Part shown: positions 18,588 to 28,390 of the stretch, one piece after another
Numbering within the stretch: the first letter of the stretch is position 1
Layout: every line of letters starts with the position of its first letter
Assembly (NCBI RefSeq): GCF_014284125.1
Contig: NZ_JACOFX010000002.1
Location: forward strand, 496,001-560,000
Direction of reading: 5' to 3'
From: Undibacterium umbellatum
GTDB taxonomy: Bacteria; Pseudomonadota; Gammaproteobacteria; Burkholderiales; Burkholderiaceae_D
Length of the DNA stretch: 64,000 nt
Made by a program: the position numbers and the translations under genes
Notes under the pieces: generated by a model
The model's database searches: none
Told to the model about the DNA's origin: nothing
The model's input: the letters and a program-made list of their open reading frames with translations, nothing else

Positions 18588-20411
18588 ATGAGTTCGGATA
18601 CTTTGCCTAAAAGTAATGATGAAGTTCAACATCTATTGAGCTTGTACAAGCTATGCATGAGTGCTATTGCTGAAAATTCGGCGCTCGATGAAAGCCTGCG
18701 GCAAATAGTTCGTAGTATGGATGCGCACTATCCCGCTTTATTGACGATTATCGCGGTGAACAATACCGTCGCAAGCGAGGACAGTTTGTTGATCGCTTCT
18801 GGCTTGCCTGCGGGTTTGCTTGAGTCTTGCATGAAAAGCATGCATGAATGTTTGCGACTCGCTGGAAGTGATACTGATTTGCATGCAGCCTGGCAGAAAG
18901 TCGTGCAAGGACATGGTTTGACCATTATAGAAAGTGCACCAGTCCTCAATGCCAGTCAGGTTCCTCTCGGTCGCATCTGCTGCTTAAACAAAGCTGAACT
19001 TCCATTTGATAAGCCCAGTGCGCACATGCTGCAAGAGCTTGCCAGCCTGGTTGCCAATCTGCTGCAACACAAGCAAGAGCAGTTGCAAATCCAGCAAGCA
19101 CAAGCCCTTGCTCAGCAAAGTCAGGCCAGCATGCTGCGCATGGCACTGGCGATAGAGGGGAGTGCCACTGGCATTTGGGACAGAGATATACAGTCTGGCC
19201 AGATACACTACTCGCCCGGATGGAAAGCCATACTCGGTTATGCCGATGAAGAAATCTCGAATAGTATAGAAGACAGTTTTACCAGGCTTCATCCTGAAGA
19301 CTTGCCTTATGTGCAAGCCACGATCAAAGCGCACTTCGAAGGCCAGACCGAACAATATGTCGTTGAGCACAGGGTGCGCTGCAAGGATGGTAGCTATAAA
19401 TGGATATCCAGCCGTGGCAAGGTAGTCAGCCGCGCGGAAGATGGCAGCCCCTTGCGCATGATAGGTACTACCACCGACATTACAGCCATGCGCACCTTGT
19501 CGCAACGCCTGCAAGAAAGTGCCGACCTGGTGACCTGCCTGACCAATGAAGTACCAGGGCTGGCTTATCAATACTGCTTGCATGCCAATGGTGAAGAAGG
19601 CTTTACCTACCTTAGTGAAGGAATACGCGATATCTATGAGTTAAGCCCGGCACAAATCCAGGAAGCCGTGGATTTGGTGCATGCACGTATACATCACGAT
19701 GATTTCCCCGCCTACCGCAATGCTGTGTTGAAGTCAGCCAGTAGGCTGGAGCACTTGCATCTTGAGTACCGAGTCAACCTGCCACAGCAGGGCATACGCT
19801 GGCGTCAAAAGGATGCCAGGCCGCGTCGTTTGCCGGATGGATCTACTCTGTGGCATGGCTTTATTACCGATGTCACGGAACATAAGCGTATAGAGCAAGA
19901 GTTGCAGGAACTGGCGACCATAGATTTTTTAACGCAAATCCCCAACCGGCGCAGCTTCATGGGTCGCATTGAAGAAGAGCTGGCGCGCATACAGCGTGGT
20001 GCCAGCAAAGCTGCTGCGGTACTCATGTGTGACCTGGATAATTTCAAGCTCATCAATGACACCTACGGGCATGCGGTAGGCGATCTGGTGCTCAGACATT
20101 TTGCTCATATCTTGCACGATGAATTGCGCAAGAGTGATTATGCCGGCCGGGTGGGTGGCGAAGAATTTGCCGTGGTATTGGCAGGCACCAGCATTACTGA
20201 TGCCACCATTTTTGCGCAGCGGGTACAAAAGCAATTGCTGGATACACCAGTCAATGCGCACACCCATATCATCCCGGTGACGGTCAGCATAGGGATAGCC
20301 GTGATGCAGGCCAGTGATCTGAATGCCGATGTCTCACTATCATCCAGCGACATGGCCTTGTATCGTGCCAAGGAGGGTGGCCGCAACCGCATCGTCGTGG
20401 CGACCGAGTAA
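18588..20411 (+). CDS. GAF-like/PAS/PAS/GGDEF diguanylate cyclase
   Basis: 607 aa from ATG 18588 (an upstream in-frame ATG at 18552 is possible). About residues 1-180 look like a GAF-type sensor module; two PAS domains follow (about 185-310, with RVRCKDGSYKWISSRG; and 315-435, with YRVNLPQQGIRWRQKD), then a GGDEF domain (about 440-607) with LTQIPNRRSFM, CDLDNFKLINDTYGHAVGD and active site GGEEF. RKSD lies five residues before GGEEF, so the inhibitory I-site (RxxD) is intact. It synthesises c-di-GMP in response to an unknown signal. No membrane segment is visible, so it is probably cytoplasmic. Confidence 0.92.
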   Translation: MSSDTLPKSNDEVQHLLSLYKLCMSAIAENSALDESLRQIVRSMDAHYPALLTIIAVNNTVASEDSLLIASGLPAGLLESCMKSMHECLRLAGSDTDLHAAWQKVVQGHGLTIIESAPVLNASQVPLGRICCLNKAELPFDKPSAHMLQELASLVANLLQHKQEQLQIQQAQALAQQSQASMLRMALAIEGSATGIWDRDIQSGQIHYSPGWKAILGYADEEISNSIEDSFTRLHPEDLPYVQATIKAHFEGQTEQYVVEHRVRCKDGSYKWISSRGKVVSRAEDGSPLRMIGTTTDITAMRTLSQRLQESADLVTCLTNEVPGLAYQYCLHANGEEGFTYLSEGIRDIYELSPAQIQEAVDLVHARIHHDDFPAYRNAVLKSASRLEHLHLEYRVNLPQQGIRWRQKDARPRRLPDGSTLWHGFITDVTEHKRIEQELQELATIDFLTQIPNRRSFMGRIEEELARIQRGASKAAAVLMCDLDNFKLINDTYGHAVGDLVLRHFAHILHDELRKSDYAGRVGGEEFAVVLAGTSITDATIFAQRVQKQLLDTPVNAHTHIIPVTVSIGIAVMQASDLNADVSLSSSDMALYRAKEGGRNRIVVATE

Positions 20412-20414
20412 ACG

Positions 20415-20942
20415 CTACGCTTGATTGGCTAGCCAGTCTGCCCGGCCCATGCTATAGACAGCGGTATCCATGTCATACCAGCGTTCTATGCCACGATATC
20501 GCATGCCCAGTTTTTTCATGACATGGGCTGACCCATGGTTATCCTGGTGACAGACGGCGCACAGGGATTCAGCCTTGAGATTTTCAAAGGCAAATGCAGC
20601 CATGGCTTGCGCGGCTTCTGAGGCATAACCCTTGTTCCAGCTCTCCTTGCGCAGACGCCAGCCTGTCTCGAGTGGATTGGCCGGGTCACGGCCCAGGTGC
20701 TGTATACAGCCGGCACCTATGACTTCGTTACTCTCGGTTTCTATGAAACTCCACCAGGAAAAACCATATTCTATCCAGCGCGACTTGACGCGCTCTATCA
20801 TCGCCTGCGTGTCTTCTGGCGTGTCTGGCTTGCCGGTGATGTATTGCATGACTTCGACCTGGCTGTTCATGTGGAACAGACCATCAAAATGGCTGTCGTT
20901 CATTGGTTCCAGGCGCAGGCGTGCAGTAGTGAGTGTGGTCAT
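20415..20942 (-). CDS. GNAT acetyltransferase (RimJ/RimL-type)
   Basis: 175 aa. N-terminus TTARLRLEPMNDSHFDGLF is typical of the RimL/YdaF group. VIGAGCIQHL and the acetyl-CoA loop in GWRLRKESWNKGYASEAAQAM (R/QxxGxG/A-like) are present, followed by AVCHQDNHGSAHVMKKLGMRY. Substrates of these acetyltransferases include ribosomal protein N-termini and small amines; none can be assigned. It converges with the PAS-GGDEF gene, the stops lying a few bases apart. Confidence 0.88.
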   Translation of the reverse strand: MTTLTTARLRLEPMNDSHFDGLFHMNSQVEVMQYITGKPDTPEDTQAMIERVKSRWIEYGFSWWSFIETESNEVIGAGCIQHLGRDPANPLETGWRLRKESWNKGYASEAAQAMAAFAFENLKAESLCAVCHQDNHGSAHVMKKLGMRYRGIERWYDMDTAVYSMGRADWLANQA

Positions 20943-21024
20943 GATCAGTCGGGTCGTTAATGAATGAACATGTGAGTGTAAGCCTGAAATCGAGTTGATT
21001 CAAGGCGCTGCGTAACTCATGCTC

Positions 21025-21276
21025 TCAACACATCCCTGACGTTGTAGTGGCAGTATTGCGGTCTTGAAAGTCATGCGACTGAGCCAGCAAATGGGCACGA
21101 AAAATATCGTCGATGACATACACATGATTCAGGGTGCACAGCATATTGCCAAAACGTGTCAGGCGGGGCGCAATAGCTCTTCTTCTGGCAATGCACTCAG
21201 CATGGAATACATCTTGTCGTCCGCCCACGATTTTTAGTGGGTCAGCATGGGAAAATTCGAAATCATTGTCATTCAT
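21025..21276 (-). CDS. small hypothetical protein
   Basis: 83 aa from the ATG at 21276, which has a good Shine-Dalgarno (CCGGAGAAT) just upstream; the longer frame to 21372 has none. The protein has a cluster of Ile, Val and Arg (CIARRRAIAPRLTRFGNMLCTLNHVYVID) and no signal peptide. No family is recognised. It lies between the GNAT gene and the terminator of the dehydrogenase gene. Confidence 0.5.
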   Translation of the reverse strand: MNDNDFEFSHADPLKIVGGRQDVFHAECIARRRAIAPRLTRFGNMLCTLNHVYVIDDIFRAHLLAQSHDFQDRNTATTTSGMC

Positions 21277-21385
21277 ATTCTCCGGTTGGATAAGAAGACC
21301 AGCCTTCAAATAGAATATGCTTGCCGAGATTGGGCCAGTAAATGCAGATGTTTGTGATGGCGGCAGATGCAAAAGTACGAAATAA

Positions 21386-21420
21386 AAAAAGCCACCAGAG
21401 TATCAATCTGGAGGCTTTTG
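21386..21420 (-). terminator. rho-independent terminator of the dehydrogenase gene
   Basis: AAAAGCC-A-CCAGA (21387-21399), loop GTATCAA, TCTGG-A-GGCTTTT (21407-21419): a nearly perfect 13-bp stem with A-rich and T-rich flanks on either side. It lies 22 bp past the stop of the dehydrogenase on the minus strand, where the T run follows the stem. The A/T flanks would also let it act in the other direction. Confidence 0.85.
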
Positions 21421-21441
21421 AACTTGCATCAGCGAGAAATT

Positions 21442-22473
21442 TTACTTCTTGAACTTGGCTTCAGCAATGCGGTCAGCAATGACGCTGGTTGGCAAGCCTT
21501 CTGCATCGGCGCGGGCAAATACTTCTGCCAGGGTTTCACCGATACGACGCACATGGGCGACCATGCCGTCTTCTGGCGTGTTCAGGTATTCATAGCAAAC
21601 CTTGATGATGCCACCGGCATTGATGACAAAGTCAGGTGCATACAGGATGCCTTTTTGACGGCAGATTTCGCCCATCTCTGGTGTCGCCAGCTGGTTGTTG
21701 GCACCACCGGCGACGATTTTGGCTTTCAGGCGTGACAAGGTGTCCGGGTTCAGTGTCGCACCAAGGGCGCAAGGTGCATAGATATCGGCTTGCACGTCAT
21801 AGATGGCGTCGATGGCGACGACTTCTGCACCCAGTTCTTCTTGTGCACGCTTCAGTGCGGCCTGATCGATATCGGTGACGATGAGCTTGGCACCGGCTTC
21901 TTTCAACTGGCGGGCATAGTCATAACCTACGTGACCCAGACCTTGAAGTGCCACGGTCAGGCCGTCAAAGCTGTCGCGTTTGAAATGGTGCTTGACTGCT
22001 GCCTGGGCACCCACGAAGCAGCCCAGTGCGGTATACGGGGATGGGTCACCACGGTCGCCCAGGCCGGCAACATATTTGGTCTTGCTGGCGACATTGGCCA
22101 TGTCAGCCGGGCTGGTGCCTACATCTTCAGCTGTGACATAACGGCCACCCAGGCGCTCCAGGGCTTCACCCAGGGCTTCAAACAGGGCAGGGGTCTTGTC
22201 AGTCTTTGGGTTGCCGATGATGACGCTTTTGCCGCCGCCGATGGGCAGGCCAGCAACTGCATTCTTGTACGTCATGCCGCGCGACAGGCGCAATACATCA
22301 CGTACAGCTTCGGCTTCATCTGCATAATTCCACATGCGGCAACCACCCATGGCCGGGCCAAGATTGGTGTTATGGACTGCGATGATGGCTTTCAAGCCGG
22401 ATTTGGCTTCGGATGCGAACACGACTTGTTCGTGGTCGTCGAAATTGATTTCATTAAATACAAAGGCGGTCAT
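21442..22473 (-). CDS. Leu/Phe/Val/Glu dehydrogenase family (leucine dehydrogenase-like)
   Basis: 343 aa from ATG 22473, with GGAG nine bases upstream; a longer in-frame start at 22527 has no such site. NAD-dependent oxidative deamination of branched-chain or aromatic amino acids to 2-oxo acids and ammonia. GPAMGGCRMW, GMTYKNAVAGLPIGGGKS (substrate-binding and catalytic Lys), GTSPADM and the dinucleotide-binding core LQGLGHVGYDYARQL are all present, and GANNQL matches the usual Asn loop. Length fits leucine/phenylalanine dehydrogenase and not the larger GDH. Leucine is a guess from family. Confidence 0.9.
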   Translation of the reverse strand: MTAFVFNEINFDDHEQVVFASEAKSGLKAIIAVHNTNLGPAMGGCRMWNYADEAEAVRDVLRLSRGMTYKNAVAGLPIGGGKSVIIGNPKTDKTPALFEALGEALERLGGRYVTAEDVGTSPADMANVASKTKYVAGLGDRGDPSPYTALGCFVGAQAAVKHHFKRDSFDGLTVALQGLGHVGYDYARQLKEAGAKLIVTDIDQAALKRAQEELGAEVVAIDAIYDVQADIYAPCALGATLNPDTLSRLKAKIVAGGANNQLATPEMGEICRQKGILYAPDFVINAGGIIKVCYEYLNTPEDGMVAHVRRIGETLAEVFARADAEGLPTSVIADRIAEAKFKK

Positions 22474-22702
22474 GCTTATGGCTCCGCGCGGATCAACCAG
22501 ACGAGCTGCCAGATCAGGCAGATGCACTGGTGCCGCAAAAAAGTTATTAAATAAGTGGTGGCGTTGTCATGCAAGTAAAACGGTCCCTGATCACTGGTTG
22601 GTAATCAAAAACACAAGGCGGTGATTGTGTCACGCGTGCGAAGTATAGGGTAAGAGGGGGCGAAACTCAATCTTGCCTGGTAGCTATAGGTATCAAAACG
22701 GC

Positions 22703-23314
22703 TCAGGCCGCCGCGCTGATTTGTGTCAGATTGAGCAACTCTTTCAAAAATAGCTCCTGGGTTTTCAGGCAAAAACCGGCAGAATAGGGGTTCATGAAAC
22801 CATGTTTACTGCCCTTGACCAGCTCTGCATCCTGGTTGCGCTGCCTCAAATCGGCCACCAGTTTTGCTGGTTCAAATGCGGCTTCTTGCTCTGCAAATAT
22901 CAGGCGCGTGGGACACACAGGTTGCACGTCGCGATAGTCACGAATGCGCGAGCCGTAAAACAATACGGCTTGCTGCAGCTTTGCCATTGCTGGATTGGCA
23001 CTATTAAGCCACAGGGCGCTGGCACCCGCGCTAAAACCGAATGCATAACGCAGGCTGGACTGATTTGCCTCTATTAATTGGGCAACATGTTCGGCATAGG
23101 CTCCGACTCCACCCTCAGCAATAAAGGCATGATAAGCCAGAGTTTCTGCCGGATATTGTGTTTTCTCACCGCTAAAAGGCGATGCAATCAGGCAAGGCAC
23201 AGGAAACTGTCGGGCAAAGCTGGCAATCGCAGGAGTATTGCCGAAAACATCAGTAACGATCAGTAAGACAGGTGGCGACACAGTAACAGACACAATAAGG
23301 GACTTGGTAAACAC
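22703..23314 (-). CDS. dienelactone hydrolase-like alpha/beta hydrolase
   Basis: 203 aa. Strands LLIVTDVFG and VLFYGSRIRDYRDV, and the nucleophile elbow GFSAGASAL (Ser around residue 95) place it in the dienelactone-hydrolase family, where Cys is more usual at this position; Ser here indicates a serine hydrolase. Asp (LIFAEQEAAFEP region) and His (GSKHGFMNP) complete the likely triad. The start is uncertain: the frame opens with GTG at 23314, and no clear Shine-Dalgarno is visible. The natural ester is unknown. Confidence 0.8.
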   Translation of the reverse strand: MFTKSLIVSVTVSPPVLLIVTDVFGNTPAIASFARQFPVPCLIASPFSGEKTQYPAETLAYHAFIAEGGVGAYAEHVAQLIEANQSSLRYAFGFSAGASALWLNSANPAMAKLQQAVLFYGSRIRDYRDVQPVCPTRLIFAEQEAAFEPAKLVADLRQRNQDAELVKGSKHGFMNPYSAGFCLKTQELFLKELLNLTQISAAA

Positions 23315-23517
23315 GCAGGAGGCGGGAGCCTACCGGACTTGTGCAGGGAATGCAAGAAAATCGCCCATAAACAAGGCGCTCGGGGTCAGTGTTGCAAGCA
23401 GGTAATGCATGATTGACACTTGCATACATGCTCATGGATACTTGGCAAGAATTAGAACTTTTTGTTACAAATCAGCTTCTTAGACAAACATTTATTATAA
23501 ATATACGGAGATTCACC

Positions 23518-24741
23518 ATGTTGCGACCCAGTCTGATTTTCCTTTCCCTTGCCCTGGTATTGACGGCATGCAGCAAGGGAGGGAAAGAGGGTAAGGAATC
23601 GGACCAGGCCAAGTCCAGTGCAGGTTCAGCGAGTTCAAAGTCGGCCAGTGGCAAGATACCGGACAGCCCTTTGCTGGTGACGCAAGAAGATTTGCAGCTT
23701 ATCCAGAATAGCGCACTCTCGTCAGGCCCCGTGATTACCGGCTCAATACAGCCTGAACGCAAGGCTGACCTGCGTTCTGAACTGTCCACGGTGGTTTTGC
23801 AAGTATTGAAAGAAAACGGCGAGACAGTGAAACGTGGTGATTTGCTGGTGCGCCTGGATGATACCTCGATACGCGACAGCCGCAATTCGGCAGAAGAAGC
23901 TGCGAGGGCATCTGCCCAGTCGCTGGAGCAGGCTGAGCGCCAGTTCCAGCGCCTGAAGACTTTGCGTGCATCGGGAATGACTTCAACCCAGCAACTGGAA
24001 GATGCGGAAATCCGCCGCAATAATGCCCAGAGTGATCTGGTGGCTGCCAAGGCACGGGCAGCGCAGGCGCGCCAGCAAATGCAACGCACAGAAGTGCGCG
24101 CTCCCTTTGACGGCGTAGTCAGCGAGCGCAAGGTGTCTGCCGGCGATACCGCGCAGATAGGCAAAGAACTGGTCAAGGTCATCGACCCGACCAGCATGCG
24201 TTTTGAAGGCTTGCTGGCTGCTGACAAGGTCAATAAGGTTAAAATAGGCCAGGCAGTTAGTTTCCGTGTCAATGGTTACGGTGACCAGGTTTTTGCGGGC
24301 AAGGTGAAGCGTGTAGATATGGCAGCAAATGCCACCACCCGGCAGGTGGAAGTGCTGGTGGCCTTTGCCGATGCAAGTCCACCAAGAGTATCTGGCTTGT
24401 ACGCAGAGGGCCGTATAGAAACAGGTTCGACCCAGACCCTGATGATCAAGAGTACGGCATTGGTGCGTGACGGCGACAAGGCTTATGTCTGGCGCATCAA
24501 GGATGGTGTTGTCAACAAAATCAGTATTGTGGTTGGTGAGCGTGACCCGCGTCGTGGTGATTTTGAAATTCGTAGCGGACTGGTCGATGGTGACAAGGTG
24601 ATACGCAACCCGGTTTCCACTTTGGTGGATGGACAAAAAGTGAAGATGGTGGCTACGGCCGGCGCCGTGTTGCCAGCGGCTTCGGCAAGTGCAGCAATTG
24701 CAGCTTCGAGCACTGCACCTGCCAATCCACAAGGGAAATAA
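23518..24741 (+). CDS. RND efflux periplasmic adaptor lipoprotein (HlyD/AcrA-like)
   Basis: 407 aa from ATG 23518, eight bases after CGGAG. Lipobox LTAC with Cys18 indicates inner-membrane anchoring. Order: lipoyl/barrel-sandwich halves (VLKENGETVKRGDLLVRLDD; TEVRAPFDGVVSERKVSAGD), a coiled-coil hairpin (about 125-185), a beta-barrel domain and a membrane-proximal domain. It links the RND pump encoded three bases downstream to an outer-membrane channel; no TolC-like gene is in the window, so a distant one would be shared. Confidence 0.93.
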   Translation: MLRPSLIFLSLALVLTACSKGGKEGKESDQAKSSAGSASSKSASGKIPDSPLLVTQEDLQLIQNSALSSGPVITGSIQPERKADLRSELSTVVLQVLKENGETVKRGDLLVRLDDTSIRDSRNSAEEAARASAQSLEQAERQFQRLKTLRASGMTSTQQLEDAEIRRNNAQSDLVAAKARAAQARQQMQRTEVRAPFDGVVSERKVSAGDTAQIGKELVKVIDPTSMRFEGLLAADKVNKVKIGQAVSFRVNGYGDQVFAGKVKRVDMAANATTRQVEVLVAFADASPPRVSGLYAEGRIETGSTQTLMIKSTALVRDGDKAYVWRIKDGVVNKISIVVGERDPRRGDFEIRSGLVDGDKVIRNPVSTLVDGQKVKMVATAGAVLPAASASAAIAASSTAPANPQGK

Positions 24742-24744
24742 ATC

Positions 24745-27700
24745 ATGTTCCTTTCCGATTTCAGTATTAAGCGTCCGGTCGCGATGATCGTGATCATCAT
24801 CGCCCTCATGTGTATGGGCTTGCTGGCGCTGAAGAAACTCAAGGTTAACCAGATTCCCGATGTGGAAGAGCCAGTGCTGGTGGTCAGCATCCCTTATCCA
24901 GGCGCATCACCAGAAACGGTGGAGCGCGAGATCGTCAATCGCCTGGAAAAATCACTGCAAAGCATTACCGGCGTGTACCAAGTGCGTTCGACAGCATTTG
25001 AAGGCCGTGCGCAAGTCGTGATCGTTTTCAATTTCAATAAGAACCTCATCGAAGCCTCGGATGAAGTGCGAAACGCGATAGCATCAGTTCGCTATAAATT
25101 GCCGACGGAAATGCGCGAGCCCATACTGGAGCGTAGCGACCCCTCGGCGCAGCCCATCATGCAGATGGCATTGTCTTCCAGTACCCTCAGTCATGCCGAG
25201 ATTTCACGCCTCGCCGAAGATGACTTGTCCGATAAGTTTCGTGGCATTGATGGTGTTGCCACGGTCAGTGTGAACGGGGCGTTGCGACGCGAACTGACAG
25301 TCTTGCTGCATGCGCAGAAATTGCGTGAATACAATGTCTCAGTTGGTGAAGTGGTCACTGCGTTGCGCAATCAAAATACCACGGCACCGGTAGGCAAAGT
25401 ACGCGGCAAGCTCGATGAGCAAAGCATAAGGCTTATAGGTCGCATAGAGTCCCCGGCAGAATTCCAGAACATCGTCATCAAGCGCCGTGGTACTGATCTG
25501 GTCAGACTGGCGCAAGTGGCCGAAATTGCTGACAGCTTTGCTGAAATCGGTGGTTTCAGTATACGTAATGGTAACCCCAATGTCGGTATTTCTGTTACCC
25601 GTTCACGTGATGCCAGTACCGTGACGGTAGCCAATAAAGTACGTGTACTGATCGAAGAAATCAACAAAACTCTACCAAAAGGCAGCAAGCTGGAAGTCAC
25701 GCAGGATGGTGGCAAGGATGCGCAATCCAGCCTGAATAATGTCATTGAGTCCCTGATGTTTGGTGCAGTACTGACGATTTTCGTGGTGTATGTATTCCTC
25801 AATTCCTGGCGCTCCACGCTGATCACTGCCTTGAGTTTGCCGACCTCTGTGATTGCCGCCTTTATCGCCGTCTGGTTATGTGGTTTTACCCTCAACTTCA
25901 TGACCCTGCTGGGCTTGTCGCTGGCGATAGGCGTGCTGATTGATGATGCGATTGTGGTGCGCGAAAATATCGTGCGCCATATGGAGATGGGATCAGACCG
26001 CCGTACAGCTGCCAGCAACGGCACCAAGGAAATTGGTCTGGCAGTTGCTGCGACTACTTTTTCTATTATTGCCGTGTTTATTCCAGTGGCCTTCATGCCC
26101 GGTGTTTCAGGTGAATGGTTCAGACCGTTTGCGCTAACGGTTGCCAGTTCTGTCCTCGTCAGTCTGTTTATCTCGTTCACGCTTGATCCCATGTTGTCTG
26201 CTTACTGGGGTGACCCGATAGGCCATCACCTGGAGAAAAAACGTGGCATCAGTCTGGTGCTGGCTAAATTCAATACCTGGTTTGATCATCAGGCAGACCG
26301 TTATGGCAACGTGATTGCCTGGGCCTTGCATCACCGTATCTGGATGGCGCTGATCGCAGCACTCAGTTTTGGCGGTGCCATCGCCTTGCATGCAGCCAAG
26401 GGTGGCACTAGTTTCTTGCCAGTCTCAGACAATGGTACTTTGGTGATAGATGTGCGCACACCATCCAGTTCCAGTCTCGATTATGGTCGCATGAAAGTAG
26501 AGAAAGCTGCTGAGTTGGCACGTACCCTGAAAGAGACCAAGGCGACCAACAGCGTCATCAACAGCGGCGGTGGGCGTGTGTATGTCGACATCGGCAAGAG
26601 TACCGAACGCAAACGCTCGGCGACTGAGGTTGGCGTCGAGTTGCGCAAACTGGTAGCCACCATTATCGGTGCTGAATATGTGGTGCAGGACGACCTCAGT
26701 AATGGTGCCAGAAAGCCTGTGCAAATCAGATTCTCTGGCCCTGACTCCAGAAAGCTGACTGAGATTGCAACTGATTTCATGGGGCAGTTAAGTAAAGTGC
26801 CGGGCGCAGTAGATGTTGGCTTATCCGAGCAAGATCCCAAAGATGAATTGCAGATAGAACTGGATCGTGGTCTGGCCAACTCTCTTGGCATTTCGGTCAA
26901 TGATGCAGCCCAGGCTTTGCGCGTGGCGTTTGCCGGGGTCGAGATTGGTGACTGGGTTGATCCTACCGGTGAAGCGCGTGATGTGGCAGTGCGCCTGCAT
27001 CCTGATGACAGGATCAGTGCAGAAAACATAGAGCGTCTGCCGATCGCTGTGGCGGGTAGTGACAAAATGGTGCCGCTGGAACAAATTGCCAAAATCACCA
27101 TGGGCAAGGGGCCAGCCAAGATCCAGCATACCGATGGCAAACGCATGATAGAAGTATCTGCCAATGCACAAGGGAAGTCTTCTGGAGAAGTCACGACAGA
27201 GGCGCTGAAGCTCGCCAAGGCCATGAACTTCCCAGCTGGCTTTGGCATAGAGCTGGGTGGTGCGGCACGTTCGCAAAAAGAATTGTTTACTGAAATGACC
27301 ATCGCTCTGGTATCCGGCATAGGCCTGATGTACCTGATCCTGGTCATGCAGTTTGGTTCTTTCACTGCCCCCATCGCCGTCATGCTGTCCTTGCCTTTGA
27401 GTTTGATCGGCGTAGTCGTTGCCTTGTTGATGACCAAGGGTACACTGAACCTGATGAGTTTCATCGGTATCATCATGCTCATGGGGCTTGTCGCAAAGAA
27501 CGCGATTCTCTTGCTTGACTGTGCCAGGAAGCGCGAAGAAGAAGGCTATGACCGCGAAGAGTCACTCATGTATGCTGGCCGCAAGCGTCTGCGTCCTATT
27601 CTGATGACGACCTTTGCATTGATCGCCGGTATGCTGCCCGTGGCTATCGGTCTGGGTGAGGGTGGTGAGTTCTATCGCCCATTGGCGATTGCAATTATTG

Positions 27701-27942
27701 GCGGCACCATCACTTCTACCTTCCTGACTTTACTCGTGGTGCCGACTTTCTATGACAGCATAGAAATCAGCCGTGACCGCATGCTGGCCAAGTTCCGTAG
27801 CCGTGAATCGCGCTGGAATACTTTCTTTGCCTTCATTACGACATTTGTTGAAGCCTTGCTGACACTGATCATGTTGCGCTTTATCTACCGCCTGCCATTT
27901 AAGGTGTGGCGCAAAATCAGCGGCAAACCTGCTGTAAGTTGA
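24745..27942 (+). CDS. RND efflux transporter permease (HAE1-like)
   Basis: 1065 aa, the usual RND length. Twelve membrane helices with two large periplasmic loops are expected. The N-terminus FSIKRPVAMIVIIIAL and IPDVEEPVLVVSIPYPGASPE are typical. The proton-relay Asp pair lies in GVLIDDAIVV of helix 4. GLVAKNAILLLD marks helix 10. It should export a lipophilic or amphiphilic compound by proton antiport; its substrate is unknown. The gene begins three bases after the adaptor and forms an operon with it; a strong terminator follows. Confidence 0.95.
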   Translation: MFLSDFSIKRPVAMIVIIIALMCMGLLALKKLKVNQIPDVEEPVLVVSIPYPGASPETVEREIVNRLEKSLQSITGVYQVRSTAFEGRAQVVIVFNFNKNLIEASDEVRNAIASVRYKLPTEMREPILERSDPSAQPIMQMALSSSTLSHAEISRLAEDDLSDKFRGIDGVATVSVNGALRRELTVLLHAQKLREYNVSVGEVVTALRNQNTTAPVGKVRGKLDEQSIRLIGRIESPAEFQNIVIKRRGTDLVRLAQVAEIADSFAEIGGFSIRNGNPNVGISVTRSRDASTVTVANKVRVLIEEINKTLPKGSKLEVTQDGGKDAQSSLNNVIESLMFGAVLTIFVVYVFLNSWRSTLITALSLPTSVIAAFIAVWLCGFTLNFMTLLGLSLAIGVLIDDAIVVRENIVRHMEMGSDRRTAASNGTKEIGLAVAATTFSIIAVFIPVAFMPGVSGEWFRPFALTVASSVLVSLFISFTLDPMLSAYWGDPIGHHLEKKRGISLVLAKFNTWFDHQADRYGNVIAWALHHRIWMALIAALSFGGAIALHAAKGGTSFLPVSDNGTLVIDVRTPSSSSLDYGRMKVEKAAELARTLKETKATNSVINSGGGRVYVDIGKSTERKRSATEVGVELRKLVATIIGAEYVVQDDLSNGARKPVQIRFSGPDSRKLTEIATDFMGQLSKVPGAVDVGLSEQDPKDELQIELDRGLANSLGISVNDAAQALRVAFAGVEIGDWVDPTGEARDVAVRLHPDDRISAENIERLPIAVAGSDKMVPLEQIAKITMGKGPAKIQHTDGKRMIEVSANAQGKSSGEVTTEALKLAKAMNFPAGFGIELGGAARSQKELFTEMTIALVSGIGLMYLILVMQFGSFTAPIAVMLSLPLSLIGVVVALLMTKGTLNLMSFIGIIMLMGLVAKNAILLLDCARKREEEGYDREESLMYAGRKRLRPILMTTFALIAGMLPVAIGLGEGGEFYRPLAIAIIGGTITSTFLTLLVVPTFYDSIEISRDRMLAKFRSRESRWNTFFAFITTFVEALLTLIMLRFIYRLPFKVWRKISGKPAVS

Positions 27943-27948
27943 TGCAAG

Positions 27949-27981
27949 AAATGCCCACCTGACCAGTGGGCATTTTCATTT
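27949..27981 (+). terminator. rho-independent terminator after the RND pump gene
   Basis: ATGCCCAC (27951-27958), loop CTGACCA, GTGGGCAT (27966-27973), followed by TTTCATTTT; two flanking A:T pairs extend the stem. It starts seven bases after the pump stop. Confidence 0.9.
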
Positions 27982-28094
27982 TGCGGGTGAGATATTCTTT
28001 GAAACGGATAAAAATATTATGCTGAAATTGTATTCATAACCGTATAGTCATGCATCCATAAGTTTTTTCTTTCTGCACTGCACAAAGCTAGCAT

Positions 28095-28313
28095 TTACGA
28101 GGCTTGCAGCCCGGCTGGCAATTTGTTAAAGGCGATATTCTGATAGCTGTCTGGCATCATTTTCAAACCCTGTTCCAGATGAGCTCGCATGTGCTGCTTT
28201 TCTCTGGTCATCAGGTACGTTTTCAGGCTTGACTACCCCTTCACAAATCTGGATACTTCGCCCACTGTTTTTCCAGATATATCCAATTTATATACCGGAC
28301 AAAACAAATCCAT
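28095..28313 (-). pseudogene. possible decayed small gene with in-frame TAG
   Basis: In the 448-bp gap 27943-28390, the minus strand has a 73-codon frame from ATG 28313 to TAA 28097-28095, broken once by TAG at 28235-28233. Upstream it reads DISGKTVGEVSRFVKG, downstream SSLKTYLMTREKQHMRAHL and MMPDSYQNIAFNKLPAGLQ. The composition looks protein-like and both sides stay in one frame, but there is no good Shine-Dalgarno and I recognise no family. It may be a remnant, a chance frame or a short expressed 45-residue tail. Confidence 0.25.
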
Positions 28314-28390
28314 AATCCCAAATAGCAATCCCGTCTTCAAAAGAGATTTTTGCTGATGCAGTGATAAAAACAATTGAACAGGAGAGATGA

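Noticed and set aside
21790..22554. Long open frame antisense to the leucine-dehydrogenase-type gene
   Set aside because: It has no ribosome binding site or family match, and the opposite strand carries a well-conserved enzyme; the frame is a codon-bias shadow.
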